Assembly (NCBI GenBank): GCA_003223425.1
Contig: QHVA01000113.1
Span: 1 to 33,592, forward strand
Length of the DNA stretch: 33,592 bases
Direction of reading: 5' to 3'
From: Gemmatimonadota bacterium
Lineage (GTDB): Bacteria; Gemmatimonadota; Gemmatimonadetes; Gemmatimonadales; Gemmatimonadaceae
Under the pieces are notes generated by a model. That model was not told the origin of the DNA and searched no databases. It worked only from the letters and a program-made list of their open reading frames with translations. The number at the start of each line of letters is the position of its first letter. Within the stretch, counting starts at the first letter, position 1. Both the position numbers and the translations under genes were made by a program. This document shows, piece after piece, positions 7,980 to 16,345 of the stretch.

Positions 7980-8760
7980 TTAGCCGAACACGAAGCAGAT
8001 CCATCAGCATCCCGGCTCCGTGCCTGGCAAACGAGATCGTACTCGGCTCGTCGCTGTAGTAGAAATCGACCGGCACCTGCTCGATCTTCAAGCCGTGCAG
8101 ACGCGCGATGAAGAGACATTCGAGATCGAAGCCGAAACCGCAGAGAGTCTGACGCGAGAAGACTATCTCGGCAGCACGGGCAGTGAAACCTTTGAGTCCA
8201 GCCTGGGTGTCGAGAATGCCGGGAAGGAGAATTTGTTGCGACAATAGGTTGAAGAGGCGGCTCATCAAGTGCCGGGTGTAGAGATAGTGAAAAAAAGTCG
8301 GGCTCATCACGTATCGTGACTCCGGCAGCACGCGGCACGCAATCGCCAGATCGCTCCCCGCTTCCAACGCGAGCAAAAGCTTGTTGATCTGGCAGCTGGG
8401 GTACGCCAAATCGGAGTCGACGAAGATTCGATAGTCTCCACTCGCGTGGAGCATCCCGCGCGCGACCGCGTGCCCCTTGCCCCGATTTGTTTCGTTCCTC
8501 AGGACGACCGTCGAGTCATTGTTTTCCGCGAAGGCGATGGCGATTCTCTGCGTCGAGCGCTCGCTGCAATCGTCCACAACGACTATCTCGCTTGAGAAGT
8601 CCAGTCGGGCGCGAAAGTCCCGCAGGTGGGTGAGAGTCGCCGACAGCTTGTGTCCACCGTTCCAGGTCGGGATGACAATCGACAAGCGCGGCCTCGCCGG
8701 TTCTGGCACCGGAGGGCGGGGACGGTAGCGCTGCTGAGCCTGAGCTTCAACAAAAGCCAT
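7954..8760 (-). CDS. Family 2 glycosyltransferase, dolichyl/polyprenyl-phosphate glucosyltransferase type
   Basis: A 268-residue GT-A enzyme. After a proline-rich 20-residue lead come LSIVIPTWNGG, EIVVVDDCSERS (nucleotide-sugar-binding Asp), NRGKGHAVARGM and the DxD-type metal site FVDSDLAYP. The later DTQAGLKGFTARAAE and GFGFDLECLFIARLHGL are typical of ALG5/DPM-like polyprenyl-phosphate sugar synthases. No C-terminal membrane helices are present, so it acts on the cytoplasmic side of the membrane. A GT2 that loads sugar onto a polyprenyl phosphate and a GT87 that uses such donors are natural partners, which supports a shared pathway (inference). It is second in the minus-strand operon, 87 bp after the methyltransferase and overlapping the deacetylase. 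Confidence 0.88.
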   Translation of the reverse strand: MAFVEAQAQQRYRPRPPVPEPARPRLSIVIPTWNGGHKLSATLTHLRDFRARLDFSSEIVVVDDCSERSTQRIAIAFAENNDSTVVLRNETNRGKGHAVARGMLHASGDYRIFVDSDLAYPSCQINKLLLALEAGSDLAIACRVLPESRYVMSPTFFHYLYTRHLMSRLFNLLSQQILLPGILDTQAGLKGFTARAAEIVFSRQTLCGFGFDLECLFIARLHGLKIEQVPVDFYYSDEPSTISFARHGAGMLMDLLRVRLNGARGIYA

Positions 8761-8847
8761 GGGTTGTGCGTATTTAACCCCTTTTTCTTTTAGCGCAAGG
8801 CTGAGGCCCAGAGGCCTCGAGGATATGCCGAGCGGCTTACAGCAGCA

Positions 8848-9513
8848 TTACAACCTCTTTTGGGCGGCGAACAAAACGTCCGCGAAGAAGGCTGCGCCGC
8901 CGGGTAGGGAGCGCACTATGAATCCGGCGCTTTCCATCAGGCTTGTCCACTCACGTGCTCCCCTAAAGCTCAGTGTAGCGCCGGTCGATCGAGTGAACCC
9001 GATGCCTGTGGCGAGGCGTTCGTAGAGTCGATTCGCGGCGGCTTTCAAGCCAGCGTCCGAGTCGATCTCGCGTACGACCAGAACACCACTGGGAGCGACG
9101 ACACGCGCCGCTTCGCTGATCAGGAGTTGTTGGTCCCTTGGATCGAAATAGTGGAGGATGTCGATCATGGCGATGCCGTCGAGCGACGCCGATGCGAACG
9201 AGCCGAGGCTCTCCTTGAGGTCGCCCACCTCGAACCTTGGCCGGGAAGAAGTCGGCAGTCTAAGCGCTGCCGCTTCTGCAAGTCGAACGCGCTCAGCATC
9301 GTGGTCGATGCCGATGATCTCGCGCTTATCGGATCCGACGGCTAGCGCCAGCGCGAGGAGACCATGCCCCGACCCAAGATCCAGAATCCGTCCGCGCCCG
9401 GGGAGCGCGGATGCAATGCGGTCGTACGGAGTCAGGATCGAGCGCAGCCACAGAAAGCAACGCGTCGAGAGCGGCGCTTCGGCGAAGAATCGAATTTGCA
9501 TCAAGAAAGACAC
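8848..9513 (-). CDS. Class I SAM-dependent methyltransferase
   Basis: A 221-residue Rossmann-fold methyltransferase. Motif I is [18 protein letters not shown] (residues 41-58) and the acidic end of strand 2 is [19 protein letters not shown] motif II/III-like stretch [19 protein letters not shown] is followed by [21 protein letters not shown]. These match the Methyltransf_11/25-type small-molecule or lipid methyltransferases rather than RNA enzymes. The N-terminal 35 residues ([32 protein letters not shown]) are amphipathic and may touch the membrane. It is first gene of the operon with GT2 and ChbG-type deacetylase, divergent from pgm with only 17 bp between the coding starts. Substrate not identifiable; a lipid or glycan intermediate is likely from context. 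Confidence 0.85.
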   Translation of the reverse strand: MSFLMQIRFFAEAPLSTRCFLWLRSILTPYDRIASALPGRGRILDLGSGHGLLALALAVGSDKREIIGIDHDAERVRLAEAAALRLPTSSRPRFEVGDLKESLGSFASASLDGIAMIDILHYFDPRDQQLLISEAARVVAPSGVLVVREIDSDAGLKAAANRLYERLATGIGFTRSTGATLSFRGAREWTSLMESAGFIVRSLPGGAAFFADVLFAAQKRL

Positions 9514-9530
9514 CCCGTTCTGATACCAAA

Positions 9531-11177
9531 GTGAAAATCAGTCCGTTGGCCGGCAAGCCCGCGCCCGAATCGATACTCGCCAACATTCCTCGGCTCGTGA
9601 CGGATTACTACGCGCTCGAGCCGGATCCAGCGGCGATCGCGCAGAGAGTCGCGTTCGGCACTTCGGGTCACCGCGGGACATCGCTGGAATGCTCGTTCAA
9701 CGAGGAGCACATCCTCGCCATCACCCAGGCGATCTGCTCTCAGCGCCGGCAGCACGGTATCGACGGTCCGCTTTTCATCGGGATCGACACCCACGCGCTT
9801 TCTGAGCCGGCGTTCGCCTCCGCGCTCGAGGTTCTGGCTGCCAACGAAGTGGACGTGATGATGGACGATCGCGAGGGGTTCACGCCGACGCCGGTTGTCT
9901 CGCACGCGATCCTCACCCACAACCGCGGCAGAACCAGCGGACTGGCGGACGGTATCGTGGTGACACCGTCGCATAATCCACCAGAAGACGGCGGCTTCAA
10001 GTACGACCCTCCGAGTGGCGGCCCCGCTGATTCCGCGACGACCAAATGGATTCAGGATAAGGCAAATGAGCTGATCGCCAGCGGCCTGAAAGACGTCCGT
10101 CGCATCCCGTTCGCGAGAGCGAATTCGGCCGCGACGACGCACCGCCACGATTACATGAACGCGTACATCGACGAGCTTGGCGCGGTCATCGATTTCGATG
10201 CAATTCGCGCCGGTGGGCTGAAACTCGGCGTCGATCCACTCGGTGGCGCCGGCGTTTTCTATTGGGCCATGATCGCCGATCGCTACAGGATTCCTTTGAC
10301 GGTAGTGAGCGAAGTCGTCGACGCGACGTTTCGATTCATGACCGTCGATTGGGATGGAAAAATCAGGATGGATTGCTCGTCGCCTTACGCGATGCAGCGG
10401 CTGATCGGGCTCAAGGACCGCTTCGACGTCGCGTGGGCGTGCGACACGGATCACGATCGGCACGGCATCGTCGCGAAAAGCACGGGACTGCTGAATCCCA
10501 ATCACTATCTCGCCGTCGCGATCTCTTATCTCTTCACGCATCGCCCCGATTGGCCAAAAGGCGCGGCAGTAGGGAAGACCGTCGTCAGCAGCAGCATGAT
10601 CGATCGCGTTACGGCGGGCATCGGCCGCGCGCTCAAGGAAGTTCCCGTTGGCTTCAAGTGGTTTGTCGATGGATTGTTGAACGGCTCCCTAGGGTTTGGT
10701 GGTGAAGAGAGCGCGGGCGCGTCTTTTCTGCGCCGCGACGGAAACGCGTGGACGACCGACAAAGATGGCATCGTCATGGGCCTCCTCGCGGCCGAGATGA
10801 CGGCGGTCACGGGCAAGGATCCGGGCGAGCTTTATCGCGATCTCACGCGGCAGTACGGCGATCCTGTTTACGAGCGCATCGACGCGCCTGCAACGCCCGA
10901 ACAGAAGAAAATACTGGCCGAGCTCACCGCGAAGGACATCGGCGAGTCAGAGCTTGCTGGCGAAAAGATCACGAGCATTCTGACGACAGCGCCCCGCACC
11001 AACGATCCGATTGGCGGAATCAAAGTCGTTAGCGAGGGCGGCTGGTTCGCCGCTCGGCCGTCGGGAACGGAGGATGTCTACAAGCTGTACGCCGAGAGCT
11101 TCAAAGGAGCCGAGCATCTGAGGCGGATACAGGCAGAGGCGCAGGCGATGATACAAAGGGCGTTCGACAAACGATGA
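9531..11177 (+). CDS. pgm: Phosphoglucomutase, alpha-D-glucose phosphate-specific
   Basis: A 548-residue enzyme interconverting glucose 1-phosphate and glucose 6-phosphate in the cytoplasm, feeding nucleotide-sugar synthesis. It follows the E. coli Pgm pattern closely along its length: FGTSGHRG (43-50), the phosphoserine loop [12 protein letters not shown] (Ser147), the metal loop [10 protein letters not shown] (Asp305, 307, 309), the sugar-binding [12 protein letters not shown] and the phosphate-binding [15 protein letters not shown]. The start is the GTG at 9531 ([14 protein letters not shown] aligns with the usual N-terminus), not the track start at 9411, which lies in the divergent methyltransferase gene. 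Length equals the family norm. The metal loop differs slightly from the E. coli DPDYDRHG but keeps all ligands. It stops 1 bp before the convergent DUF3108 gene. Its product would supply the adjacent glycosyltransferases. Confidence 0.96.
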   Translation: MKISPLAGKPAPESILANIPRLVTDYYALEPDPAAIAQRVAFGTSGHRGTSLECSFNEEHILAITQAICSQRRQHGIDGPLFIGIDTHALSEPAFASALEVLAANEVDVMMDDREGFTPTPVVSHAILTHNRGRTSGLADGIVVTPSHNPPEDGGFKYDPPSGGPADSATTKWIQDKANELIASGLKDVRRIPFARANSAATTHRHDYMNAYIDELGAVIDFDAIRAGGLKLGVDPLGGAGVFYWAMIADRYRIPLTVVSEVVDATFRFMTVDWDGKIRMDCSSPYAMQRLIGLKDRFDVAWACDTDHDRHGIVAKSTGLLNPNHYLAVAISYLFTHRPDWPKGAAVGKTVVSSSMIDRVTAGIGRALKEVPVGFKWFVDGLLNGSLGFGGEESAGASFLRRDGNAWTTDKDGIVMGLLAAEMTAVTGKDPGELYRDLTRQYGDPVYERIDAPATPEQKKILAELTAKDIGESELAGEKITSILTTAPRTNDPIGGIKVVSEGGWFAARPSGTEDVYKLYAESFKGAEHLRRIQAEAQAMIQRAFDKR

Positions 11178-11178
11178 C

Positions 11179-11988
11179 CTAGCGTGAGCGGTTTCCGGGC
11201 GAATAGCTGGTGAGATAGAGATTCAGAGAACCGAAGGAAAGGCGCGACTTCAGCTGGAGCATCATGTGCGTGCTGTCGTCGGTGAGCCACACTTCGGCGT
11301 GGCCTTTTCGCGAGAAGATCCCGGTCGTGACGATCTGCGGCTCCAGGACGATCGCGTTGAATTTTCCTGCTGGAACTGTTACCCGTTCCCGCCGCAGTAC
11401 GTGAATTATGATGGGGTTTCCCTCGGGCTGGAAATACCGATCGAATTGGTAGCTGCGACCAATCTCCAGCGGAACGGTCCGCAGGAAATAGAGAAACGAA
11501 TTGTCGTCGAGCGGCGCGCTTACCGACGGGACTTCGGGTTTGTCTAGCCGCGCGTACGTAGCGCGCTCTGGGTAGATCTGGTAGTCCCTGTCCGCGTGGT
11601 AGTGTCCTTCGCGTATATGTTGCACAAAGCGGAGGGAGGACAGAGTCGCGGTATCGAACCAGCTCACCGTGCTGTCGCGGACTTTGAAGAAGAGCGTTCC
11701 GCCCGAAATCGTGAACAGGGCGCGCCAGGCAATGTGGCCACGCACAGTGTCGATCCCTGCAAGCAGCATCGTGCCGTGCCCTACATGCAACGGCCCGAAC
11801 CTGACGTCGTACGTGAGACGTTCGCCGACCAAGAATGCCCCATTCTTGATTGCCATCCCACTCACGCTGCGCGCTTCGGGAAGGGACGACCGCGCAGGCA
11901 ATGCGCCCGTGGCGATAATTGCCAGAAGGAATGACGAAAGGAGTCGGGGTGCGAATATCAACCGGGGACGCAACATCTTTAATAACAC
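11179..11988 (-). CDS. DUF3108 exported protein
   Basis: A 269-residue protein with an N-terminal basic and hydrophobic signal (RPRLIFAPRLLSSFLLAIIATGALPARS), so probably periplasmic. The body matches DUF3108: FLVGERLTYDVRFGPLHVGHGTM, then a strand-rich domain ending in TVPAGKFNAIVLEPQ and GHAEVWLTDDSTHMMLQLKSRLSFGSL. DUF3108 proteins are beta-rich envelope proteins with no settled function. Met5 or a slightly later start is possible. The stop is 1 bp from the pgm stop. Nothing in the sequence ties it to a pathway. Confidence 0.82.
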   Translation of the reverse strand: MLLKMLRPRLIFAPRLLSSFLLAIIATGALPARSSLPEARSVSGMAIKNGAFLVGERLTYDVRFGPLHVGHGTMLLAGIDTVRGHIAWRALFTISGGTLFFKVRDSTVSWFDTATLSSLRFVQHIREGHYHADRDYQIYPERATYARLDKPEVPSVSAPLDDNSFLYFLRTVPLEIGRSYQFDRYFQPEGNPIIIHVLRRERVTVPAGKFNAIVLEPQIVTTGIFSRKGHAEVWLTDDSTHMMLQLKSRLSFGSLNLYLTSYSPGNRSR

Positions 11989-12052
11989 TATCGGTTTGCC
12001 GCCCCGCGCACGATCCCTCCATTAGAAGCCGGAGGACTTGTTGAGCGCCGAA

Positions 12053-12193
12053 ATGCCGATTAGCCTCAAGCCGATGGGCGTTATCACGTCGGACATGCGC
12101 GCCATAATACAGGCGGCGCACCTTTGCTTTGCGGCCACGGTGACGCTCGATGGACGACCGAATCTCTCACCGAATCGAGGTGGAGCGCGCTGA
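12053..12193 (+). pseudogene. Broken pyridoxamine 5'-phosphate oxidase-like fragment
   Basis: A short ORF (46 codons, below the track cut-off) reads MPISLKPMGVITSDMRAIIQ, then HLCFAATVTLDGRPNLSPN. This is the usual N-terminus of FMN-binding pyridoxamine-oxidase-like split-barrel proteins (LCFVATVxxDGRPNxSPKG). It then leaves the family pattern right after NLSP and stops at 12191. The expected remaining 80-100 residues are not recognisable in any frame of the following 200 bp; an ORF at 12150-12350 overlaps it in another frame but shows no family motif. I read it as a remnant after a deletion or frameshift. The rest of 11989-12394 shows no other convincing gene. Confidence 0.6.
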
Positions 12194-12394
12194 GGAGTTG
12201 GTATCACCCGGCTATCTCCACATTCGAAGCGAGCCGGAAATGCGCTCGACGTGGCGAGTGCGCCGAGCAGCGCTGGACGCGGAGTTCGAGGTTCACGTCG
12301 AGCGTGATCCATTCCAGCCTAAAGAGAAAACGGTCGGCGCGACTTCCTGACTGGGGTTCACAAATCCGGTCGACCCGCATCTGGAACACGATTT

Positions 12395-14518
12395 CTACTG
12401 TGAGATGCCTACCGCATCGAGCATGAACGCGTACCGAAATGCTCGCTCGCGCAGCACGTCGTAACGTCCCGAAGAACCACCGTGCCCGCCTGCCATGTTG
12501 ACCTTGATGTAGAGTGGATTGTTGTCGGTCTTCATCGCGCGCAGCTTCGCCACCCACTTCGCCGGTTCCCAGTACCCAACCTGTGAGTCGTTCAACGAAG
12601 TCGTGACGAGCATCCATGGGTACGCCTTCCGCGCGACGTTGTCGTAGGGCGAGTACGTCCTCATGTAGGCATACTGTGTCGAATCGTGCGGATCGCCCCA
12701 CTGCTGCCACTCCTGCGCGGTGAGCGGGATCGACGCATCCATCATCGTGTTGATGACGTCGACGAACGGAACATCGGCGACGACGGCTCGAAATAGATCG
12801 GGGCGCATGTTGACGACCGCGCCCATCAACAATCCGCCGGCGCTGCCTCCGTTGGCGATCAACTTGTCTTTGCTCGTGTATTTGTTGTCGACGAGGTACC
12901 GCGCGACGTCGACATAATCGTTAAAAGTATTTTTCTTGTTCATCATCTTTCCCTGATCGTACCACGCTCGGCCCATCTCCTGCCCGCCACGGATGTGCGC
13001 GATGGCGTAGCCGAAGCCGCGGTCGACGAGACTCAGCACTCCCGAATTGAATCCTGCCTCGGTCGTCGCCCCGTAGGAGCCGTACGCGTAAAGAAGCAGC
13101 GGATGCGAACCGTCCTGCGTCCATCCCTTCTGCACGATCATCGACACCGGCACATGCGCACCATCGCGCGCCGTCACCATAAAGCGCTTGACCTCGTACT
13201 TCGTCGGATCAAATCCCGGAACTTCTAATTTCTTCTTGATGACTCGCTGCCTCGTCGACATGGCATAGTCGTAAGTAGTCGGCTGCGTCACCAGCGACTG
13301 ATAGACGAATCTGAGCGTATCCGAATCGAACTCGGCGTTTCCCGTCGGATTGACGGCGTATGCCGGCTCCGGGAACGTGATGTAGAAAGGCGCGCGTCGC
13401 GTCTTCAGATCCATGACGCGGAGACGTCGCAAACCGCCCGAGCGCTGGACCACGACGAGATCGTTCTTGAACGGCTCGAGGTACTCGATGAACACAGAGT
13501 CGCTGGTTGGAATGAACTCCGTCCACTGTCCGGTGCCGACCTGATCATCGGCGATGCGCATCACCTTAAAGTTCTGTGCGCCTTCGTTGGTGGTCAGGAG
13601 AAAGGCGCCGTCGATGTGATCGAGCTGGTACTCGACGTTCGCTTTGCGCGGCGCGACGATGATAGATGCAGCGAAAGGATTCGCTGTTGGAATGACGCGT
13701 GCTTCCGATGACGTGAAGCCATCATCGGTGATGATGATGAACTTGTCGCTCTTCGAGCGTTGCACGCCGACGTTGTCGAGAACGTCTTTCTCATGAAATA
13801 CTTCGATGTCGCTCGATTGAGGCGTGCCGAGTATGTGGCGCCAGACTGCATCGGGTCGGCGGGCAGAATCTGCTTTCTGGTAGAAGAAAACGGTGTCGTT
13901 GGCCCAAGCGACCGATGGTACTACGCGCGAAATGGAATCACCGAGCAGTTTTCCGGTGGCGAGGTCTTTGACATAAAGCGTATAGACGCGCAACGCGGTG
14001 GTGTCGTGCAGATAAGCAGCGTGTGTTCCGCCAGGATTCACCTCGATCGTCGCGACCTGACTGAACTTTTTGCCGGCCGCCAGCGCATTGGCGTCGATGA
14101 CTACTTCATCCGGAGCGCCGGCCGTCGCTCTGCGTCTCATGAAAGTCGGATACGATTTCCCTTTCTCGGTTGCGCTCCAGTACAGGTAGCCATGCTCGCG
14201 GAAGGGGACGGTGACGTCGGTCTCCTTGATGCGCGACAGCATCTCGTCGTAAAGCTTCTGTTGCAACGCCTCGGTGTGCTTCATCTTCGCCGCGGTGTAG
14301 GCATTCTCGGCCTCGAGGTACGAGATCACCTGTGCGTCCGACTTGTTTCGGATCCAAAAGTAGTTGTCGGTGCGAACTTCGCCGTGCAGTGTGTCGACCT
14401 TCGGCTTGATCGTCGCGACTGGGGGCTTGAGGTCCTGCGCACCCACACCCGGTGCGAAAAGGCCCACTACTATAGATAGGGCGACGAGGGAGCTGGCGAG
14501 AACGCGGAGACTGCGCAT
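12395..14518 (-). CDS. Prolyl oligopeptidase family S9 peptidase, oligopeptidase B-like
   Basis: A 707-residue serine peptidase with an N-terminal signal peptide (LASSLVALSIVVGLFAPGVGAQ, cut about residue 28), so it acts in the periplasm or outside. Residues 35-450 form the seven-bladed propeller that limits access to small peptides. Residues 455-707 form the alpha/beta-hydrolase domain. The triad is visible: Ser559 in NGGSAGGLLMG, Asp644 in SLNDSQVGYWEPAKW and His679 in MAGGHGGSSGR. DNYFWIR near 51 and AYGSYG near 478 are typical oligopeptidase B (PtrB)/prolyl oligopeptidase markers, and the YWEP..W segment favours the oligopeptidase B side. An AGAGG ribosome-binding site precedes the start. 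Classic PtrB is cytoplasmic, so the export signal is a difference shared with many environmental homologues. Confidence 0.93.
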   Translation of the reverse strand: MRSLRVLASSLVALSIVVGLFAPGVGAQDLKPPVATIKPKVDTLHGEVRTDNYFWIRNKSDAQVISYLEAENAYTAAKMKHTEALQQKLYDEMLSRIKETDVTVPFREHGYLYWSATEKGKSYPTFMRRRATAGAPDEVVIDANALAAGKKFSQVATIEVNPGGTHAAYLHDTTALRVYTLYVKDLATGKLLGDSISRVVPSVAWANDTVFFYQKADSARRPDAVWRHILGTPQSSDIEVFHEKDVLDNVGVQRSKSDKFIIITDDGFTSSEARVIPTANPFAASIIVAPRKANVEYQLDHIDGAFLLTTNEGAQNFKVMRIADDQVGTGQWTEFIPTSDSVFIEYLEPFKNDLVVVQRSGGLRRLRVMDLKTRRAPFYITFPEPAYAVNPTGNAEFDSDTLRFVYQSLVTQPTTYDYAMSTRQRVIKKKLEVPGFDPTKYEVKRFMVTARDGAHVPVSMIVQKGWTQDGSHPLLLYAYGSYGATTEAGFNSGVLSLVDRGFGYAIAHIRGGQEMGRAWYDQGKMMNKKNTFNDYVDVARYLVDNKYTSKDKLIANGGSAGGLLMGAVVNMRPDLFRAVVADVPFVDVINTMMDASIPLTAQEWQQWGDPHDSTQYAYMRTYSPYDNVARKAYPWMLVTTSLNDSQVGYWEPAKWVAKLRAMKTDNNPLYIKVNMAGGHGGSSGRYDVLRERAFRYAFMLDAVGISQ

Positions 14519-14568
14519 GGGGGCCTCTGGCGGGAAGTCGAGGGAGGCGGGTGGGCTGACTTTGTTTA

Positions 14569-15054
14569 TTACCGCGCCTTCTTGCGGAGCGCAAGCAGCG
14601 CCTCGAGCTCACGGAGGTGCTCGAAATCGCGGGGTCGGCCCGCTGCCCGCTTGGCCTTGATGAGAGAGGGAAGGTCGAGAACGCGAAAACTTACACCGAG
14701 CGCCGCAATCCTTTCAGAGTGCTTCCGGACCTCGGCGTAGGCACCAATTCCGGCGATCCGATCCATGACGTCGATGTCTCCCTCGCTTGTCGTCAGAGTT
14801 AGGATGGGCGCGCCACGAAGGGTACGGTGGTCCATTATGAACGGAAGACCTTCCTCTACCCCTCGCGGATACGCATGCCAGTCAGCGAGCACTGTCGCCA
14901 GAGCTTCGACGTTCTTGCTGTCGAGCGCATCGTAGCAGACGTCGAGATCGTTGGTGACCCGAGAGGATCCGTGCGCCGCGGCGGCAAGCCCGCCCACGAC
15001 GACAAAACGCACCTTGTTTTCGGTGAGTCCGCCGAGCATCGAGGCGAAGCTCAC
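14569..15054 (-). CDS. Nucleotidyltransferase-fold protein, probable toxin-like partner (DUF6036/AbiEii-like)
   Basis: A 161-residue protein with a minimal nucleotidyltransferase core: FVVVGGLAAAAHGSSRVTNDLDVCY gives the GG...S/T and DLD (D-x-D-like) signature of polymerase-beta-type transferases, near residues 17-41. A second acidic strand is GDIDVMDRI (about 92-100). The C-terminal helix pair ends in LIKAKRAAGRPRDFEHLRELEALLALR, typical of DUF6036/AbiEii-like proteins. Such proteins occur as toxins in two-gene modules, where they add nucleotides to RNA. Its start overlaps the upstream gene by 4 bp (ATGA), which indicates co-translation. Toxin role is inference from fold and context; it could also be an orphan nucleotidyltransferase. 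Confidence 0.72.
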   Translation of the reverse strand: MSFASMLGGLTENKVRFVVVGGLAAAAHGSSRVTNDLDVCYDALDSKNVEALATVLADWHAYPRGVEEGLPFIMDHRTLRGAPILTLTTSEGDIDVMDRIAGIGAYAEVRKHSERIAALGVSFRVLDLPSLIKAKRAAGRPRDFEHLRELEALLALRKKAR

Positions 15055-15551
15055 TTGCCCTTCGTTCGCATCTCTCGCACGAAGCGCGCATTTGCCTCGA
15101 GCATTGCCAGTCGCTCGGCTGGGGTTCGTTCGAGCGCCGACCGGACGAGTCCGAGATCGACGCCATACTTCCGCGCCGCGGTTATTGCGTTGTGGCCCTT
15201 TTCGGGGCGTGATGGACGCCCTCTGCGCTTTGGCGTCTCGTGCACGAGTGCTCGGGATAGATTCGCCAGGAAGATGGATTCATAGCGGTCCAGATCGATC
15301 CGGAGAGCGGCCGATTGCGTCGGATCGGCGGCTACGGTGACGCGTCGGACTGAACGAGCCTCGAGGGATGCAGTGGCGGCGGCGCCGGCAGCCTTGAGCG
15401 GCACACTCAGGGCCTCCGTGAGGAGCCGGACCAGCCCCCACCACTTGGCTTCCGTGGGGTTGTAGCGGAGTCTCCTGCGGAGAATAGCAGCGGAGTTGAT
15501 CAGCCATTTTCTGTCCGCACCCGCGGCGACGGCGAGCTGATGCGCATTCAT
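15051..15551 (-). CDS. Probable antitoxin/DNA-binding partner of the nucleotidyltransferase
   Basis: A 166-residue protein of no firmly recognised family. The start MNAHQLAVAAGADRKW at 15551 is chosen over the track start at 15620. The upstream 23 codons are AT-rich and run through a palindrome that looks like the promoter/operator. The N-terminal 55 residues are helical and basic (AAGADRKWLINSAAILRRR), compatible with a helix-turn-helix. The region 120-165 has a second helix-turn-helix-like stretch (NAITAARKYGVDLGLVRSALER). ATGA coupling to the nucleotidyltransferase, and position as first gene, resemble antitoxin-first type II/IV modules. Autoregulation through the palindrome is inferred. 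Alternative: a transcription factor for a housekeeping nucleotidyltransferase. Confidence 0.62.
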   Translation of the reverse strand: MNAHQLAVAAGADRKWLINSAAILRRRLRYNPTEAKWWGLVRLLTEALSVPLKAAGAAATASLEARSVRRVTVAADPTQSAALRIDLDRYESIFLANLSRALVHETPKRRGRPSRPEKGHNAITAARKYGVDLGLVRSALERTPAERLAMLEANARFVREMRTKGK

Positions 15552-15556
15552 GGCAT

Positions 15557-15583
15557 AAATATATCTAATTATTAGACATATTT
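15557..15583 (-). promoter_or_regulatory. AT-rich palindromic operator/promoter of the nucleotidyltransferase module
   Basis: Directly upstream of the start at 15551 lies a 27-bp near-perfect palindrome centred on TCTAAT-T-ATTAGA (15564-15576). Its arms extend outward by seven more paired positions, with one mismatch pair. It is strongly AT-rich in an otherwise GC-rich region. Its place at the start of a two-gene module fits an operator bound by the first gene's product, and it contains TATA-like hexamers usable as a -10 element. Regulation is inferred, the palindrome is seen. Confidence 0.6.
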
Positions 15584-15814
15584 CAATCGAATGGGAATCT
15601 TTTACGATCGGAGTGTTCACTTCCTCGAAAAGCGTAACGGTCGCTGGCAGGTGTGGGCGACGCAGGGGACGACGATTCGGTAGCCCGGGATTAACCGCTG
15701 AATTGTAGCCGTTCTACACCGCGGCTATCCGCGGACAGAATTGCGTGCTATAGATGGACCGTTGCTGCGGGCCCGCGTCGCGGGGCGATCGTTACCCAAC
15801 CATCGGAGGTTTTC

Positions 15815-16273
15815 ATGAAAACCATTCACACATCACTCGCCGCATGTCTCGTAATCGCCGCAGCATCGGGCATCACGGAGACCGCCGGCGCGCAAGCATC
15901 GACGCGCGCTTACCGCGAAGGCTCGGTGATTCAGGTGAGTTACATCCGCACCAAGCCGGGGATGTTCGACAGGTACATGCAGTACCTGGACGGGCCCTAT
16001 AAGACCAATCTCGAAGCGCAGAAGGCAGCCGGGATCGTTCTGGACTACGGCATTTATGCTTCAGACCCCCGCACACCAACGGACCACGATATCTTGCTGA
16101 CGGTCGTTTACAAGAACTGGGGGGCGCTCGACAATCTTGCCGACCGGTCGGACGCGATTGTGAACCGGGCTCTCCAGAGCACACCAGAGCAGCGTGCACA
16201 GCAGTTCATCGATCGCGGGGCGATGCGCGAATCACTCGGCTCGAGAACCTATCAACAGCTGCTGCTCAAATAA
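15815..16273 (+). CDS. Small secreted protein with probable alpha+beta-barrel (NIPSNAP/ABM-like) fold
   Basis: A 152-residue protein with a clear signal peptide (SLAACLVIAAASGITETAGAQ, cut about residue 28) and a good ribosome-binding site (GGAGG, 5-6 bases before ATG). The mature part reads VIQVSYIRTKPGMFDRYMQYL, then LDYGIYASDPRTPTDHDILLTVVYKNWGALDN. This strand-helix-strand rhythm recalls dimeric alpha+beta-barrel proteins such as NIPSNAP or antibiotic-biosynthesis-monooxygenase folds. No catalytic residues can be named. It is monocistronic, with a GC-rich hairpin after the stop. The function is unknown; the fold statement is a pattern judgement. Confidence 0.75.
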   Translation: MKTIHTSLAACLVIAAASGITETAGAQASTRAYREGSVIQVSYIRTKPGMFDRYMQYLDGPYKTNLEAQKAAGIVLDYGIYASDPRTPTDHDILLTVVYKNWGALDNLADRSDAIVNRALQSTPEQRAQQFIDRGAMRESLGSRTYQQLLLK

Positions 16274-16290
16274 ATTCTTTTCCGTCCCCC

Positions 16291-16314
16291 CCCCGAGCGG
16301 AATAACGCTCGGGG
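16291..16314. terminator. Bidirectional hairpin between convergent genes
   Basis: Perfect 9-bp stem CCCCGAGCG / CGCTCGGGG with loop GAATAA, between the 3' ends of the secreted-protein gene and the M24 peptidase gene. No clear T-run follows on either strand, so it may be a weak or factor-assisted terminator. A run of nine C overlaps its left side. Confidence 0.55.
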
Positions 16315-16345
16315 CTGGTGGCGTCGGATCGTCACTCGATGGCGC

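Noticed and set aside
9501-10541. 346-residue minus-strand ORF
   Set aside because: It is antisense to phosphoglucomutase, which matches its family along the whole length. The Arg/Val/Asp-rich sequence is typical of shadow frames.
11078-12121. 347-residue minus-strand ORF
   Set aside because: It overlaps the DUF3108 gene in another frame on the same strand and the end of pgm; very Arg-rich and without a recognisable domain.
12150-12350. 66-residue plus-strand ORF after the oxidase-like fragment
   Set aside because: Tested as a continuation of the broken gene, but it overlaps it in a different frame and shows no split-barrel motif. Left as unassigned.
13760-14479. 239-residue plus-strand ORF
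   Set aside because: Antisense to the S9 peptidase propeller; shadow frame.
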